Shown: piece after piece, positions 17,993 to 27,282 of the stretch | Layout: each line of letters opens with the position of its first letter | Position numbering within the stretch: the first letter of the stretch is position 1 | Source: Companilactobacillus zhachilii | Lineage (GTDB): Bacteria > Bacillota > Bacilli > Lactobacillales > Lactobacillaceae | NCBI RefSeq assembly: GCF_003606365.2 | Contig: NZ_CP031933.2 | Span: 682,001 to 746,000 of the forward strand | Direction of reading: 5' to 3' | DNA length: 64,000 nt | Program-made: the position numbers and the translations under genes | The notes under the pieces: model-generated | Database searches by the model: none | What the model was told of the DNA's origin: nothing | What the model saw: the letters and a program-made list of their open reading frames with translations, nothing else

Positions 17993-19024
17993 TTATTCTA
18001 CAACTTGAATCCAACCTTCAGGTGCTTCAACAGTTCCAAATTGAATTCCTGTTAGAGTATCATACAATTTCTTAGTAACAGGTCCAACTTCAGTTTCACT
18101 ATAGAAGACGTGAAGTTTGCCGTTATGTTCTAGTCCACCAATAGGTGAAATAACAGCGGCTGTACCACAGGCTCCGGCTTCTTTAAAACGGTCTAGTTGG
18201 TCAATGTAGACATCGCCTTCTTCAGCTCCGAGTCCTAAGCGATTCTTAGCTAGCCAAAGTAGGGAGTACTTAGTAATACTTGGTAAAATTGAAGGTGATT
18301 TTGGCGTTACGAAAACATTGTCTTTAGTAATACCAAAGAAGTTAGCTGAACCAACTTCTTCAATCTTCTTATGTTCAATTGGATCTAGGTAAACACAGTC
18401 TGCAAAGCCGTTGTCGTGAGCTTGGGCACCAGGGTAAAGACTAGCAGCGTAATTACCACCGACTTTACTTTGACCAGTACCTTTATGGGCAGCACGGTCG
18501 TATTGAGAAGTGGTGAAGTTAACTGGAGTCAAACCACCTTTGAAGTAGTTACCAACTGGCATAGCGAAGACTGTGAAAATATATTCAGGAGCAGCATGAA
18601 CACCAATTTGTTCACCTGTACCAATGATTAAGGGACGGAGATACAAGGTTGCGCCAGTTCCATATGGAGGCACAAAATCAGCATTTGCCTTTACAACTGA
18701 TTTAACAGCTTCAACAAATTTATCTTCAGGAAAGACAGGCATTAGCAGTCTTTCACAAGAGTCTTTCATACGTTTAGCGTTGCGGTCAGGACGGAATAAT
18801 TGAATATGATTGTCCGGTGTACGATAAGCTTTCATACCTTCAAAAGCTGCTTGTCCGTAATGTAAGACAGGGGATGCTTCACTGATATGTAAAGTGCTGT
18901 CTTCAGTTAATCCAGCATCTTGCCATTCACCGTCTTTCCAATGGGCTATAAAACGATAAGGTAAGTCCATGTAGTTGAAGCCTAAATTGTTCCAATCAAG
19001 TTTTGATGCATCTGCTTTTGCCAT
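17993..19024 (-). CDS. ilvE: Branched-chain amino acid aminotransferase
   Basis: PLP enzyme interconverting Leu, Ile and Val with their keto acids, in lactobacilli mostly catabolic and linked to aroma compounds. 343 aa, class IV fold. PLP lysine in GQSKVGGNYAASL, plus YGQAAFEGMKAYR, ERLLMP, YLRPLIIGTG and EVGSANFFGI. RBS AAAGGAGA precedes the ATG. No T-box leader is visible: only 115 bp separate it from repeat A11. Confidence 0.95.
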   Translation of the reverse strand: MAKADASKLDWNNLGFNYMDLPYRFIAHWKDGEWQDAGLTEDSTLHISEASPVLHYGQAAFEGMKAYRTPDNHIQLFRPDRNAKRMKDSCERLLMPVFPEDKFVEAVKSVVKANADFVPPYGTGATLYLRPLIIGTGEQIGVHAAPEYIFTVFAMPVGNYFKGGLTPVNFTTSQYDRAAHKGTGQSKVGGNYAASLYPGAQAHDNGFADCVYLDPIEHKKIEEVGSANFFGITKDNVFVTPKSPSILPSITKYSLLWLAKNRLGLGAEEGDVYIDQLDRFKEAGACGTAAVISPIGGLEHNGKLHVFYSETEVGPVTKKLYDTLTGIQFGTVEAPEGWIQVVE

Positions 19025-19139
19025 AATTTATATCTCCTTTGTTAAATTTAATTTAATAAATTAAAGAAAAATTAAATTCATTAGCTTCATCATAATTAAG
19101 GAGTTATAAAGTGTCAACAGTAATTTTATTTTTTTGAGG

Positions 19140-19316
19140 GGCCGCCTGCGGGCACGTTTGACAATTACCTGCTGTGGGGCCGACTGGAGCCAAGGTCTCC
19201 AGTCTCGATTTTGAGCTTTGCACAAATCGCAAATCTCAAAATACGTCCTTTTTGTAAGTGCTAAAGCACCAACAAAAACTTCACTGCTGGTAATTGTCAA
19301 ACCTGCCCGCAGGCTA
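19140..19316 (+). repeat. Family A cloverleaf repeat A11
   Basis: Most divergent hairpin 3: TTTTTGTAAGTGC/GCACCAACAAAAA where others have GTGGTGT/ACACCAC, so bases changed on both sides. Arm GGGCACGTTTGACAATTACC with complement GGTAATTGTCAAACCTGCCC. Faces A12 across 236 bp. Confidence 0.9.
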
Positions 19317-19552
19317 ATGTATTGGTGTTGATAAGAGTATTTTCAAGCTCAGAAATTGGGAACCCTAACGTTAGGTTATTACTGAAATACCATATATAAT
19401 AATGATGATATGCATGGGTGCTGGTTGATTTTTACTATGGGGTTAAAATTGCTTTTAAAATCCAAATATAACCCCATACCCCATAACTTTAGTCATCGGT
19501 GACATAATAATACTGAAAATTGTTCATTATTGATTTGAAAACAAATGATAAA

Positions 19553-19734
19553 CTAGCCGGAAAGAGCAGGAGATTTTGGTCGCTGTGCAGGTGGCGTTGG
19601 CGCTTTAGCGCCTACACCACGGGACGACTTTTGAAACTCGCGATTTTTGCGAGGTTCAAAATCGAGATTCGAGACCGTTCTTTGGCTCGAATCGGTCCCC
19701 ATAGCGACCAAAATCTCTTGCTCTTGGAGGCGGA
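19553..19734 (-). repeat. Family A cloverleaf repeat A12
   Basis: Arm AAGAGCAGGAGATTTTGGTCGC with complement GCGACCAAAATCTCTTGCTCTT. The GGCGGA end lies 44 bp before the hydrolase ATG. Any reading frame extended upstream from that gene would run through this element and is an artefact. Confidence 0.9.
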
Positions 19735-19777
19735 ATATTTAACTAGCACTGCACGTAATGATAGTGGGAGGAAGATA

Positions 19778-20626
19778 ATGAAGAAGAGAAATGTGGTTCT
19801 TTCGATTGTTCTTGTCTTAATTTTATTGATTAGTTTTTTCGGTTTTAGCAGGCATACGCAGGCTGTTAAAAAGGAGCAGTATGTTCAAAGTTCTACACCT
19901 ACATTATTTTTCCATGGTTATGGCAGTAGTTATGAAGCTGAAACGCAGATGACTGATGCGGCTAAGAGTGCTGGGGTTACTAAAAAAGTGATCCGTGTCA
20001 ATGTTAGTCCAAATGGTTACGTTAAATTGATTGGCGCCATTCCTAAAAAAGCTAGGAATCCGATTGTAGAAGTTAATTTTGATAATAATAAAATGACTAA
20101 TTATGTAACTGCTGGTAAATGGGTCAAAGATGTTATCAAAGAATTGCAGGAAGATTATCATTTCAAGCAGGTTAATTTTGTCGGTCACTCAATGGGAAAT
20201 ATGGCGATTAATTATTACATCATGAATTATGCTGGTAAAAAAGGACAACCCAAAGTTAATAAAGTGGTTGATATTGCCGGGCATTTTGATGGGATTTTAG
20301 GTATGGATGATAAAGCTAATCGTCTCAAATTGGCTAAAAATGGTAAGCCAGACAAAATGAACAAGTCTTATGAAAAATTAATGAAGTTACGGAAAGTTTA
20401 TCCAACTAATACACAGGTTTTAAACATCTTTGGGGATGTCGGTGACGGTAGTCATTCAGATACTCGAGTTAGCAATGCATCATCGCAGTCTTTGAAGTAT
20501 TTAGTATCTGGACGAGCCAAGTCGTATAAAGAGAAGAAGATTAAGGGAAAGATGGCGCAACATAGCAAGCTACATGAAAACAAACAAGTTGATAAGCTGT
20601 TAATTAATTTCTTGTGGAAAAAGTAG
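19778..20626 (+). CDS. Membrane-anchored or secreted alpha/beta hydrolase (DUF915-like)
   Basis: 282 aa. N-terminal hydrophobic segment (residues 6-24) probably works as signal anchor or signal peptide. The hydrolase fold shows the oxyanion region TLFFHGYGSSY (about 45-55) and the nucleophile elbow VGHSMGNMAINYY (Ser about 146). An Asp occurs in FGDVGDGSHSD and a C-terminal His in MAQHSKLHE. These match DUF915 surface hydrolases of lactobacilli, whose substrates are mostly unknown. The ATG at 19778 has GGGAGGA upstream. Confidence 0.88.
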   Translation: MKKRNVVLSIVLVLILLISFFGFSRHTQAVKKEQYVQSSTPTLFFHGYGSSYEAETQMTDAAKSAGVTKKVIRVNVSPNGYVKLIGAIPKKARNPIVEVNFDNNKMTNYVTAGKWVKDVIKELQEDYHFKQVNFVGHSMGNMAINYYIMNYAGKKGQPKVNKVVDIAGHFDGILGMDDKANRLKLAKNGKPDKMNKSYEKLMKLRKVYPTNTQVLNIFGDVGDGSHSDTRVSNASSQSLKYLVSGRAKSYKEKKIKGKMAQHSKLHENKQVDKLLINFLWKK

Positions 20627-20662
20627 AAAGAGCAGTAATTCGATTGGTTTTTTTTCTCAACT

Positions 20663-20790
20663 TTGGTTATAGAAGCGAATATAAAAAGGGCTAGATATTT
20701 TTTTGTATACATTCAGAAAAAATATCTAGCCCTTTGATTATGTTAAATCTCAAACCATATAGTACTTTTTTATCGAATTAGTTAGGTTAC
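20663..20790 (+). repeat. Family B hairpin repeat, copy 1
   Basis: Hairpin AAAGGGCTAGATATTTTTT/AAAAAATATCTAGCCCTTT (about 20686-20738), flanked by GGTTATAGAAGCGAATATAA on the left and TTATGTTAAATCTCAAACCA on the right. The same flanks recur at 25486-25625 and, with half of the element inverted, at 53583-53765. Confidence 0.6.
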
Positions 20791-20808
20791 ATCAGATTGC
20801 TGGAACCT

Positions 20809-21159
20809 TTACTTTAATGGATACCAGCCAGCTAATGCAAAGCCCAGTAAGGCTGTAACGATACAAAAGATGATTACTGCCCAAATTAAGCTAGAATTGA
20901 TAGTTTTTTGATCTTTGCGCGCAAAAGCAATTTCAACTAAACCGATGAATATTAGAGCGACAATAACTTTAACAATCAGTAAAGTTGGTTCAACTGACCA
21001 TGCATGTAGTCCTAGTTTAATACCCGTTGCGATAATAACAATATAACCAACACGGGTAATCATTTCGTAAATTTTTGTATGTGAATTTGTAAATAATGCC
21101 AAAAGAATCATTACGGCCATAACTAGCCAGGTGATTAAGTGTGTCCATAACCAAACCAT
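20809..21159 (-). CDS. YisL/DUF1516-family membrane protein
   Basis: 116 aa, four hydrophobic helices (about 5-22, 32-50, 58-78 and 90-110) with the pattern HLITWLVMAVMILLAL and GIKLGLHAW of YisL-like proteins. Function unknown. Terminates near the family B hairpin; 86 bp separate it from the SHOCT protein gene upstream. Confidence 0.75.
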   Translation of the reverse strand: MVWLWTHLITWLVMAVMILLALFTNSHTKIYEMITRVGYIVIIATGIKLGLHAWSVEPTLLIVKVIVALIFIGLVEIAFARKDQKTINSSLIWAVIIFCIVTALLGFALAGWYPLK

Positions 21160-21245
21160 AAAAAATCCCCCCTCTGTATTTGTTCATCTTAACATTACAG
21201 GGGGGAGATTCAGAAATTTCTTGAAATTTAATTAGCCGTAGGGTG

Positions 21246-21473
21246 TTAACTATTCAAATTATCTTTTCTCTTTTGGTAATCATCATCGGAAACATTTCCT
21301 TTAGCATATTCTTGATTTAAAACTTCTAAAGCACTATTTTGCTTATGATTATTTTTTGTGAAATAAACAATGGCTAAAATGATGAGTAATAGGACAATGC
21401 CATAAAATAAAAAGCCACCGCCCATAAAGCCCATGCCGCCAAAGCCATTTTGACAACCTGCAAATCCCATCAT
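21246..21473 (-). CDS. Small SHOCT-domain membrane protein
   Basis: 75 aa: a glycine-rich N-terminus (GFGGMGFMGGGF), one transmembrane helix (about 20-40), then a C-terminal SHOCT-like motif (ALEVLNQEYAKGNVSDDDYQKRKDNL). Start chosen at 21473 because AAAGGAG lies 9 bp upstream; a longer in-frame start at 21539 lacks this. It follows galR by about 66 bp and may ride on the gal transcript. Function unknown. Confidence 0.75.
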   Translation of the reverse strand: MMGFAGCQNGFGGMGFMGGGFLFYGIVLLLIILAIVYFTKNNHKQNSALEVLNQEYAKGNVSDDDYQKRKDNLNS

Positions 21474-21539
21474 GAAGTCCAACTCCTTTAAGTGATTAAA
21501 TTGTATCTTCATTATATGTGGATTAAACAGGACCCGCAA

Positions 21540-22529
21540 TTAAAGTGTACTTTGTCTGAAAATTAGTTTAGTTGCTAATTCCATACGTTTAGTAACGTGG
21601 CGGGGATTGGTTAAAACGTCTTGCATTAAGTCCACTGCAGCAGCCCCCATTTGTTCAGTGGCAACGTCAACGGAACTCAACTCTGGATTGACATAGCTCG
21701 CTAGGGACGTATTGTTAAAACTAAAAATTTTAACTCGTTCTGGAACAGCAATATTGGCTTCTTGGAGGGCCTTTAAGGCTCCTGATGCCATCGGGTCATT
21801 AGAAATAAAGAATGCGTGTGGCAGGTCATCTAAGCTTTGAATGGCCTGTTTCATTTGTTTATAACCAGCGCCTTTGGTGAAATCGCCCTTGAAACAAAGT
21901 TCGGGACGGAAGATTTTTTGATTTAACATTGTTTGTTTAAAACTATCAAATCGTGGGTCAGAAATAGTCCGTAAACCGTCAGTCGATGTTTCTTCACCAT
22001 AAATTAAACCGATGTCAGTAATATTTTTATCCACAAAATAATCGACAACTTGTTTAATACCATATTTGAAGTCAGTAATAACCGTATCGAAGCCTTCGGG
22101 AAATTGGTCATCATCAATAAAAACTAGATTATGGGTGATGTTAGTCATTTGGTCAACTTGATTTTGGCTATATTTTCCTACCGCAATTATGCCGTCAATG
22201 TTCTGAGGAATTTCGGCTAAATCATTATGGAAAATACGACTAATTTCAAAGCCATAAGTTGAAGCTTGTTGTTCAATCCCTTCACGGACGGTCATATAGT
22301 ACAAATCATCTTGTTCTTTGGACTCAGAATACCATTGAACTAAGGCGATTCGCTTTTGAAAGTGGGTGTTGCGATGGCTAGCTTTTTGATAATTCATCTC
22401 GGTCGCAATTTTTAAAATGTTAGTTCTCGTTTGATCAGTAACTGATAAAGTTAAATCGTTATTGAGAACTCGTGAGACGGTTGCTGGTGAAACTTGAGCT
22501 TTTTTAGCAATATCGCGTAAGGTTGCCAT
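21540..22529 (-). CDS. galR: LacI/GalR-family repressor of galactose genes
   Basis: 329 aa. Helix-turn-helix at residues 3-25 (TLRDIAKKAQVSPATVSRVLNN), then a periplasmic-binding-like sensor domain (IGLIYGEETSTDGLRTISDPR, AFFISNDPMASGALKALQEA). As the last gene of galK-galT-galR, with its ATG overlapping the galT stop, it is almost certainly the local galactose regulator. Inducer and operator are inferred, not seen. Confidence 0.88.
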   Translation of the reverse strand: MATLRDIAKKAQVSPATVSRVLNNDLTLSVTDQTRTNILKIATEMNYQKASHRNTHFQKRIALVQWYSESKEQDDLYYMTVREGIEQQASTYGFEISRIFHNDLAEIPQNIDGIIAVGKYSQNQVDQMTNITHNLVFIDDDQFPEGFDTVITDFKYGIKQVVDYFVDKNITDIGLIYGEETSTDGLRTISDPRFDSFKQTMLNQKIFRPELCFKGDFTKGAGYKQMKQAIQSLDDLPHAFFISNDPMASGALKALQEANIAVPERVKIFSFNNTSLASYVNPELSSVDVATEQMGAAAVDLMQDVLTNPRHVTKRMELATKLIFRQSTL

Positions 22530-23973
22530 TAATCGAGGCTTCCGATAAATTTATCAAAAGCTGCTTGACCTTGGTCGTTCCACTTGAAGACACCAGCATC
22601 TTCAAGAACCCGTTTAAAGACCAAACCAGCTTCTTTATCCACAATTTCAGAAACATTATCGTCAGTGAAATTATATTTAGTTTGTAATTCATCAGCCCAA
22701 GCTTTATGATACTCAGCCATCTTGTTAGGTTGCTTGAGCAAGTAACGTTCGACTTCCTTTAATTCTGTTTTCAAACGAGCGGGAAGAATGGCTCGACCCA
22801 TAACTTCGATCAGGCCAATATTTTCTTTCTTGATATGTTGGACATCTTGATGGGGGTGAAAATACCATCGGGATATTTAGCGGAAGTTTGATTGTCACGC
22901 AAAACGATATCGAGAATATAGTCATTATCCTGACGATAAGCAATTGGGGTTACGGTATGATGGCGAGTTTCGTTAGTATAAGCTCTGACATCAACGGTCT
23001 CATCTGAATAATTCATCCAATTTTCGTGAATCAAGGTAGCTGCTTTGACTAGTTCTTCAGGATTTTGACTAGTTAAACGAATAGTTGACAGCGGCCATTT
23101 GACGATACCTGCTTTAACACCGTCAATCGGCATTTCAATCTCACGTTCAATCGGAGCCTTCATCATTGGAAAGACGTGACGACCACCTTGATAGTGATCA
23201 TGACTCAGCATTGAACCACCAACAATTGGTAGATCAGCGTTACTGCCGACAAAATATTGAGGGAATAGGCGAATGATTTCCAAAAGGTTGTTAAAAGTAT
23301 GTTGATTAATAATCATCGGTTGATGAATTTGGTTTAGGAAAATAGCATGTTCATTAAAATAAGCATATGGAGAATATTGGAAGCCCCAAGTTTGCCCACC
23401 GAGTGTAAAACGAATGATACGGTGATTGCTGCGAGCAGGATAGCCAAGACGTCCTAAATAGCCTTCATTTTCCATGCAAAGTTGACACTTAGGATAACCA
23501 GTTTGAACTTGTCTACCGGCGGCCGCGATGGCTTTAGGATCTTTTTCAGGTTTAGAAAGGTTGATGGTAATTTCCAAATTGCCATAATTTGTCTTTACAT
23601 CATAAGAAATATTCTTGGCAATTGCCTTGGTTTTAATGTAATCGTTCTTTTGGCTTAATTGATAAAAATAATTTGTGGCTGTTTCGGGACTGACCTGATA
23701 AAGGTTCCAAAACTTTTGATTAACTTTGGAAGGTAGTGGTGTTATGAAATCCATCAATTGGTCATTGAGAATTTCTTTGGCTGTTTGGCTACCATCAATT
23801 TTTTGATTCTTAATCGCAGTTTCAATCAAGGCCGTTTTGAGATCATCATTTTCTTGATGATTATCGTCACCAACCAATGCACAAATACGATTGTATAAGT
23901 AGATGCGGTCGAGTTCTTGATAGTCGTTATCAGCCGTAATAATTTGATCGACAAATTTATCGACACAGGACAT
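22529..23973 (-). pseudogene. galT: UDP-glucose-hexose-1-phosphate uridylyltransferase, frameshifted
   Basis: Class II (Firmicute-type) GalT of the Leloir pathway, swapping UMP between UDP-glucose and galactose-1-phosphate. Two frames together give a full-length protein: residues 1-387 in one (with SHDHYQGGRHVFPMM and GYPKCQLCMENEG) and the last 90 or so in another. The break is at a run of five C on the coding strand (22852-22856). With six C the protein reads through as 481 aa, joining FTP to [21 protein letters not shown]. Either a real null mutation, a slippage-prone phase switch, or a sequencing error. It overlaps galK and galR by one base each, so the operon is otherwise intact. Confidence 0.9.
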
Positions 23974-25157
23974 TATTTTTCCTCCTCAGAGATTTTGATT
24001 TCACTTGGTCCGTCAGCAATTTCAGCAATGTAGAAATCAGGTGCATAACCAATTTTATTTTGATAAATTTTACCAACATTTGCTTGGAAATCGTCGATTT
24101 GTTTTTTATCGACAAAGGCAATAGCACAGCCACCAAAACCGGCACCGACCATTCTGGCACCTAGAACACCGGGTTGTTGCCAAGCAGCTTCAACGAGAGT
24201 ATCAAGTTCGACACCAGTAACTTCATAATCATAGTGTAATGAAATATGGGAAGCGTTGACGAGTTTGCCAAATTCAACCAAATTGTTATCTTTCAAATAA
24301 TTAATAGCTTTTAGTGTCCGTTGGTTTTCAAAAACAGCATGGCGAGCACGACGAATTAAAACATCATCATTGATTAGGTAGGAGTTGCGGTCAAATTCAT
24401 CAATGGATAAATCACCAAGTGAATGAATGTTTAACTTAGTTTGTAGAAGAGCTAATGCTTGTTCACATTGACTCCGACGTTCGTTATATTTGGAATCAGC
24501 CAATGTTCGATGCTTATTAGTATTCATGATGACGATTACGTGGTTTCCTAGTTCAACCGGAGCGTAGTGGTATTCCATGGTATTAGTATCAAGTAAGATA
24601 GCCTGATCTTTTTTACCCATTCCGACGGCAAATTCGTCCATGATGCCTGAATTAACACCAATATAGTTGTTTTCGTTTTGTTGTCCCATCTTAACGAGGT
24701 CCAGTTCATCGATTCCCAGCTCAAAAACATCATTCAAGATGTTGCCCATCAGCAATTCAATTGAAGCTGAGGACGACAAACCAGCTCCATCAGGTAAATT
24801 ACCATTAACGTATAAATTGAAACCGTGGTCTAGTTTGTAACCAGCTTTAGTGATTAAGTAAATCATCCCTGTTAAATAATTAGCCCAATCACGTGACTTG
24901 TCATACTCCAAGTTGTCTAAGGAAGCTGTAACAATACCTGAATCAGGCAAGTTAGCTGAATACATTTTAATTAGCGTATCAGATCTATTTCCGAAAGCGG
25001 CGTAAGTGCCCAGACTGATAGCACAAGGAAAAACATTTCCACCATTATAATCAGTGTGCTCACCAATTAGGTTGATTCTGCCAGGTGAGAAAAATAGTTT
25101 TTCGGCCGTTTCGTTAAAAGTATTTTCATAACCTTGTAAAATTTTCTTAGTGTCCAT
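23973..25157 (-). CDS. galK: Galactokinase
   Basis: Phosphorylates galactose to galactose-1-phosphate. 394 aa GHMP kinase: galactose-binding SPGRINLIGEHTDYNGG (residues 24-40), ATP-binding NLPDGAGLSSSASIELLMG (about 125-143) and C-terminal RMVGAGFGGCAIAF. First gene of galK-galT-galR. The promoter lies between 25158 and repeat A13 and includes a cre-like site. No galE or galM is in this cluster. Confidence 0.96.
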   Translation of the reverse strand: MDTKKILQGYENTFNETAEKLFFSPGRINLIGEHTDYNGGNVFPCAISLGTYAAFGNRSDTLIKMYSANLPDSGIVTASLDNLEYDKSRDWANYLTGMIYLITKAGYKLDHGFNLYVNGNLPDGAGLSSSASIELLMGNILNDVFELGIDELDLVKMGQQNENNYIGVNSGIMDEFAVGMGKKDQAILLDTNTMEYHYAPVELGNHVIVIMNTNKHRTLADSKYNERRSQCEQALALLQTKLNIHSLGDLSIDEFDRNSYLINDDVLIRRARHAVFENQRTLKAINYLKDNNLVEFGKLVNASHISLHYDYEVTGVELDTLVEAAWQQPGVLGARMVGAGFGGCAIAFVDKKQIDDFQANVGKIYQNKIGYAPDFYIAEIADGPSEIKISEEEK

Positions 25158-25197
25158 AGCTATTCTCCATTTTTACTAAATATTTACTTAACAAAAA

Positions 25198-25211
25198 TGA
25201 TAGCGCTTTCT
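25198..25211 (-). promoter_or_regulatory. cre-like site upstream of galK
   Basis: TGATAGCGCTTTCT matches the CcpA consensus except at the last base, 41 bp upstream of the galK start; catabolite repression of the operon is expected. Confidence 0.55.
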
Positions 25212-25242
25212 GGTGATTAAAACAAGAGGGGGTATTGAAGGA

Positions 25243-25420
25243 TGCCGCCTCCGAGAGTGAGAAATTTAGGTCGCTATGGGGACCGACGAAAGCCAAGGTC
25301 TTTCGTCTCGATTTTGAGCCTTGCACAAACCGCAAGTCTCAAAACTCGTCCCGTGGTGTAAGAGCTAAAGCTCTAACGCCACCTTCACAGCGACCTAAAT
25401 TTCTCACTCTCGGAGGCTAG
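25243..25420 (+). repeat. Family A cloverleaf repeat A13
   Basis: Arm CCGAGAGTGAGAAATTTAGGTC with complement GACCTAAATTTCTCACTCTCGG. Hairpin 1 is GACGAAAG/CTTTCGTC. Hairpin 2 is GAGCCTTGC/GCAAGTCTC against GAACTTCGC/GCGAATTTC in A3. Family B copy 2 fills the spacer between it and A14. Confidence 0.92.
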
Positions 25421-25485
25421 GGTATTTTTGGTGTATATTTTATAAAGGATATTTTGGATGTTTCTGAATTAAGGTTCCTTCCAAA

Positions 25486-25625
25486 GTCTGGTTATAGAAT
25501 CGAATATAAAAAGGATTAGATATTTTTTCTTGATATAAATCCAAGTAAGAATATCTAGCTTTTTTGATTATGTTCAATTTCAAATAATGCAGTACCAGTA
25601 CGTTTATCTAAATAGTTAAGTAGTA
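25486..25625 (+). repeat. Family B hairpin repeat, copy 2
   Basis: GGTTATAGAATCGAATATAA, hairpin (GATTAGATATTTTTTCTTG…AAGAATATCTAGC), then TTATGTTCAATTTCAAATAA. Same layout as copy 1 with an altered stem. Sits inside the A13/A14 spacer. Confidence 0.6.
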
Positions 25626-25643
25626 TTAAAAATGACGAATGTA

Positions 25644-25820
25644 TTAGTCTCTGGGGACAAGAAATATTGGCAGCAGTGAAGGTTGTGTTAGGGCTTTAGC
25701 CCTTACACAACGGGACGAGTTTTGAAATTCGCGTTTTTTGCGAAGTTCAAAATCGAGCTTGGAGACCTTGGCTCCAAGCGGTCCCCACAGCGCCAATATT
25801 TCTTGTCCCCAGAGACGGCA
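25644..25820 (-). repeat. Family A cloverleaf repeat A14
   Basis: Arm CTCTGGGGACAAGAAATATTGG with complement CCAATATTTCTTGTCCCCAGAG. Hairpin 1 CTTGGAG/CTCCAAG; hairpin 3 GTTGTGTTAGGGC/GCCCTTACACAAC. Confidence 0.92.
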
Positions 25821-25905
25821 ATTAACGCCTATTGATTTAATAATTTAAATAAAATGTTATCATTATATGCATGGATAACCGCAACGGAAAAAAGAGGAGA
25901 ACGCA

Positions 25906-26772
25906 ATGAAGACAGCAGTGGTTACTGATACAGCATCGTACTTAACACCGGAACAAATCAAGAAATATAACATTACTGTTTTACCAATTACTGTTATTTT
26001 GGGAAATAAACAGTATAAGGAAACAGAAGAGTTAACGGACGAAAAGTTTTACAATTATTTGGCTAATGAACCAGAGTTGCCAACAACGGCTCAAGTTTCA
26101 ATGGGACAAATTCAAGAAGCATATGACCGTTTGGTGGATGAGGGATATGATACGATTATTTCGATTCACTTGTCACTAGGTATCACGTCATTTATGGATA
26201 ATTTGCGCATGTTTGTTAAGCAATATGACAAGGCTAAGGTTTATCCATTTGATTCCATGGCCGCTAGTGCTGCTGAAGCTGATTTGGTTATGCTGGCAGG
26301 TTCTTTAGCACAAAAAAACGTTGATCCTGAAGCGATTGTTAAGCAACTAGAGGAATTACGTGATTCTACTGATATTTATTTTGCTGTGAACGACTTGAAA
26401 CACTTGAGTAGAACGGGTCGATTAAGTAATCATTCTGCTATTATTGGTAGTTTGCTCGATGTTAAACCGTTGTTAACGTTTAAAGATGGTAAAATTTTTG
26501 CTATTGGTAAAGAAAGAACCATGCGTCGTGCTTATCGAATGATTCAGCAACAAATTCAAAAATACGCAGACACCCATCCGGATTGGAAGTTACATATTAC
26601 GGTGGTTGATTCTAATAATCGAGAGTTAGAAGACAAGTGGATAACTGCTTTTCAAAATAATTTTCCACAGGCTCGGGTGTCAAAGAGTCATTTAGGACCA
26701 GCCATCAGTGTTCATACTGGTGAAAAAACAATGGGTGTTGTTTGGGATAAGGATATGCTAAATGAAGACTAG
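25906..26772 (+). CDS. DegV-family fatty-acid-binding protein
   Basis: 288 aa, N-terminal VVTDTASYLTPEQIKKY, TTAQVSMGQIQEAYD and HLSLGITSFMDN, and a second domain with LKHLSRTGRLS. DegV (FakB-like) proteins bind a fatty acid and can present it to the kinase FakA; which lipid this paralog binds is unknown. RBS GAGGAG. The downstream VOC gene overlaps it by 11 bp in another frame, so they are co-transcribed. Confidence 0.9.
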   Translation: MKTAVVTDTASYLTPEQIKKYNITVLPITVILGNKQYKETEELTDEKFYNYLANEPELPTTAQVSMGQIQEAYDRLVDEGYDTIISIHLSLGITSFMDNLRMFVKQYDKAKVYPFDSMAASAAEADLVMLAGSLAQKNVDPEAIVKQLEELRDSTDIYFAVNDLKHLSRTGRLSNHSAIIGSLLDVKPLLTFKDGKIFAIGKERTMRRAYRMIQQQIQKYADTHPDWKLHITVVDSNNRELEDKWITAFQNNFPQARVSKSHLGPAISVHTGEKTMGVVWDKDMLNED

Positions 26773-27115
26773 AATAATGATTTATGTCGATGACGTTGAT
26801 ATGAGTGTTGAATTTTGGACGGAAGAATTTGGTGCTAACGTTGTTGCTCGTCAAACCTTAAATGGTGGCTATCAAAATGTGATTGTAGGTATTTCCAGTG
26901 AGGTGGAGTTGTCAATTTTCCCTCGTGATTATATTCGGATTTACTCACCAGAAGTATCTGAAAATGTTCCATCGTTGATGTTTTTCTCAAATGACTTTGA
27001 TAGATTACATGATGAATTGATTAGTGCAGGGGAGATTACCGAAGTTAATGGTGTATTGACTTTTAATTTTCAAGATCCTGAAGGTAACTATTTTGTGGTT
27101 GCTAAGGCAGAATAG
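26762..27115 (+). CDS. VOC (glyoxalase/dioxygenase) superfamily protein
   Basis: 117 aa with the paired beta-alpha-beta-beta-beta modules of the family: MIYVDDVDMSVEFWTEEFGANVVAR at the start and FNFQDPEGNYFVVAK at the end. Metal-ligand positions are not obvious, so it may be a binding protein rather than an enzyme. Overlaps degV. Confidence 0.75.
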   Translation: MKTRIMIYVDDVDMSVEFWTEEFGANVVARQTLNGGYQNVIVGISSEVELSIFPRDYIRIYSPEVSENVPSLMFFSNDFDRLHDELISAGEITEVNGVLTFNFQDPEGNYFVVAKAE

Positions 27116-27127
27116 TTTTCAGAACTT

Positions 27128-27180
27128 TACAGCTATAAGAAACGTATCTAATGCAGATATCGTTCTTATAGCTTTTTTTA
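27128..27180 (+). terminator. Terminator of degV-VOC unit
   Basis: AGCTATAAGAACG-like stem (AGCTATAAGAA/TTCTTATAGCT) followed by seven T. Confidence 0.85.
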
Positions 27181-27196
27181 TGGGGAAATAATTTTG

Positions 27197-27220
27197 TTGA
27201 CAAATTGTAGTGGCACAATT
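27197..27220 (+). promoter_or_regulatory. Possible operator of the GntR regulator
   Basis: TTGACA (27197-27202) is followed at once by AATTGT-N6-ACAATT (27203-27220), an inverted repeat at the spot where a repressor would block the promoter; autoregulation inferred. Confidence 0.45.
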
Positions 27221-27282
27221 GTTGCATGCTTTTTTGACAATCCATAAAATAGGTTCATAGGTACTGGAAAGGAAATTTTTCT

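Noticed and set aside
19520..19777. N-terminal extension of the alpha/beta hydrolase
   Set aside because: The extended frame translates repeat A12. The ATG at 19778 has a good ribosome binding site and begins a normal signal-anchor sequence.
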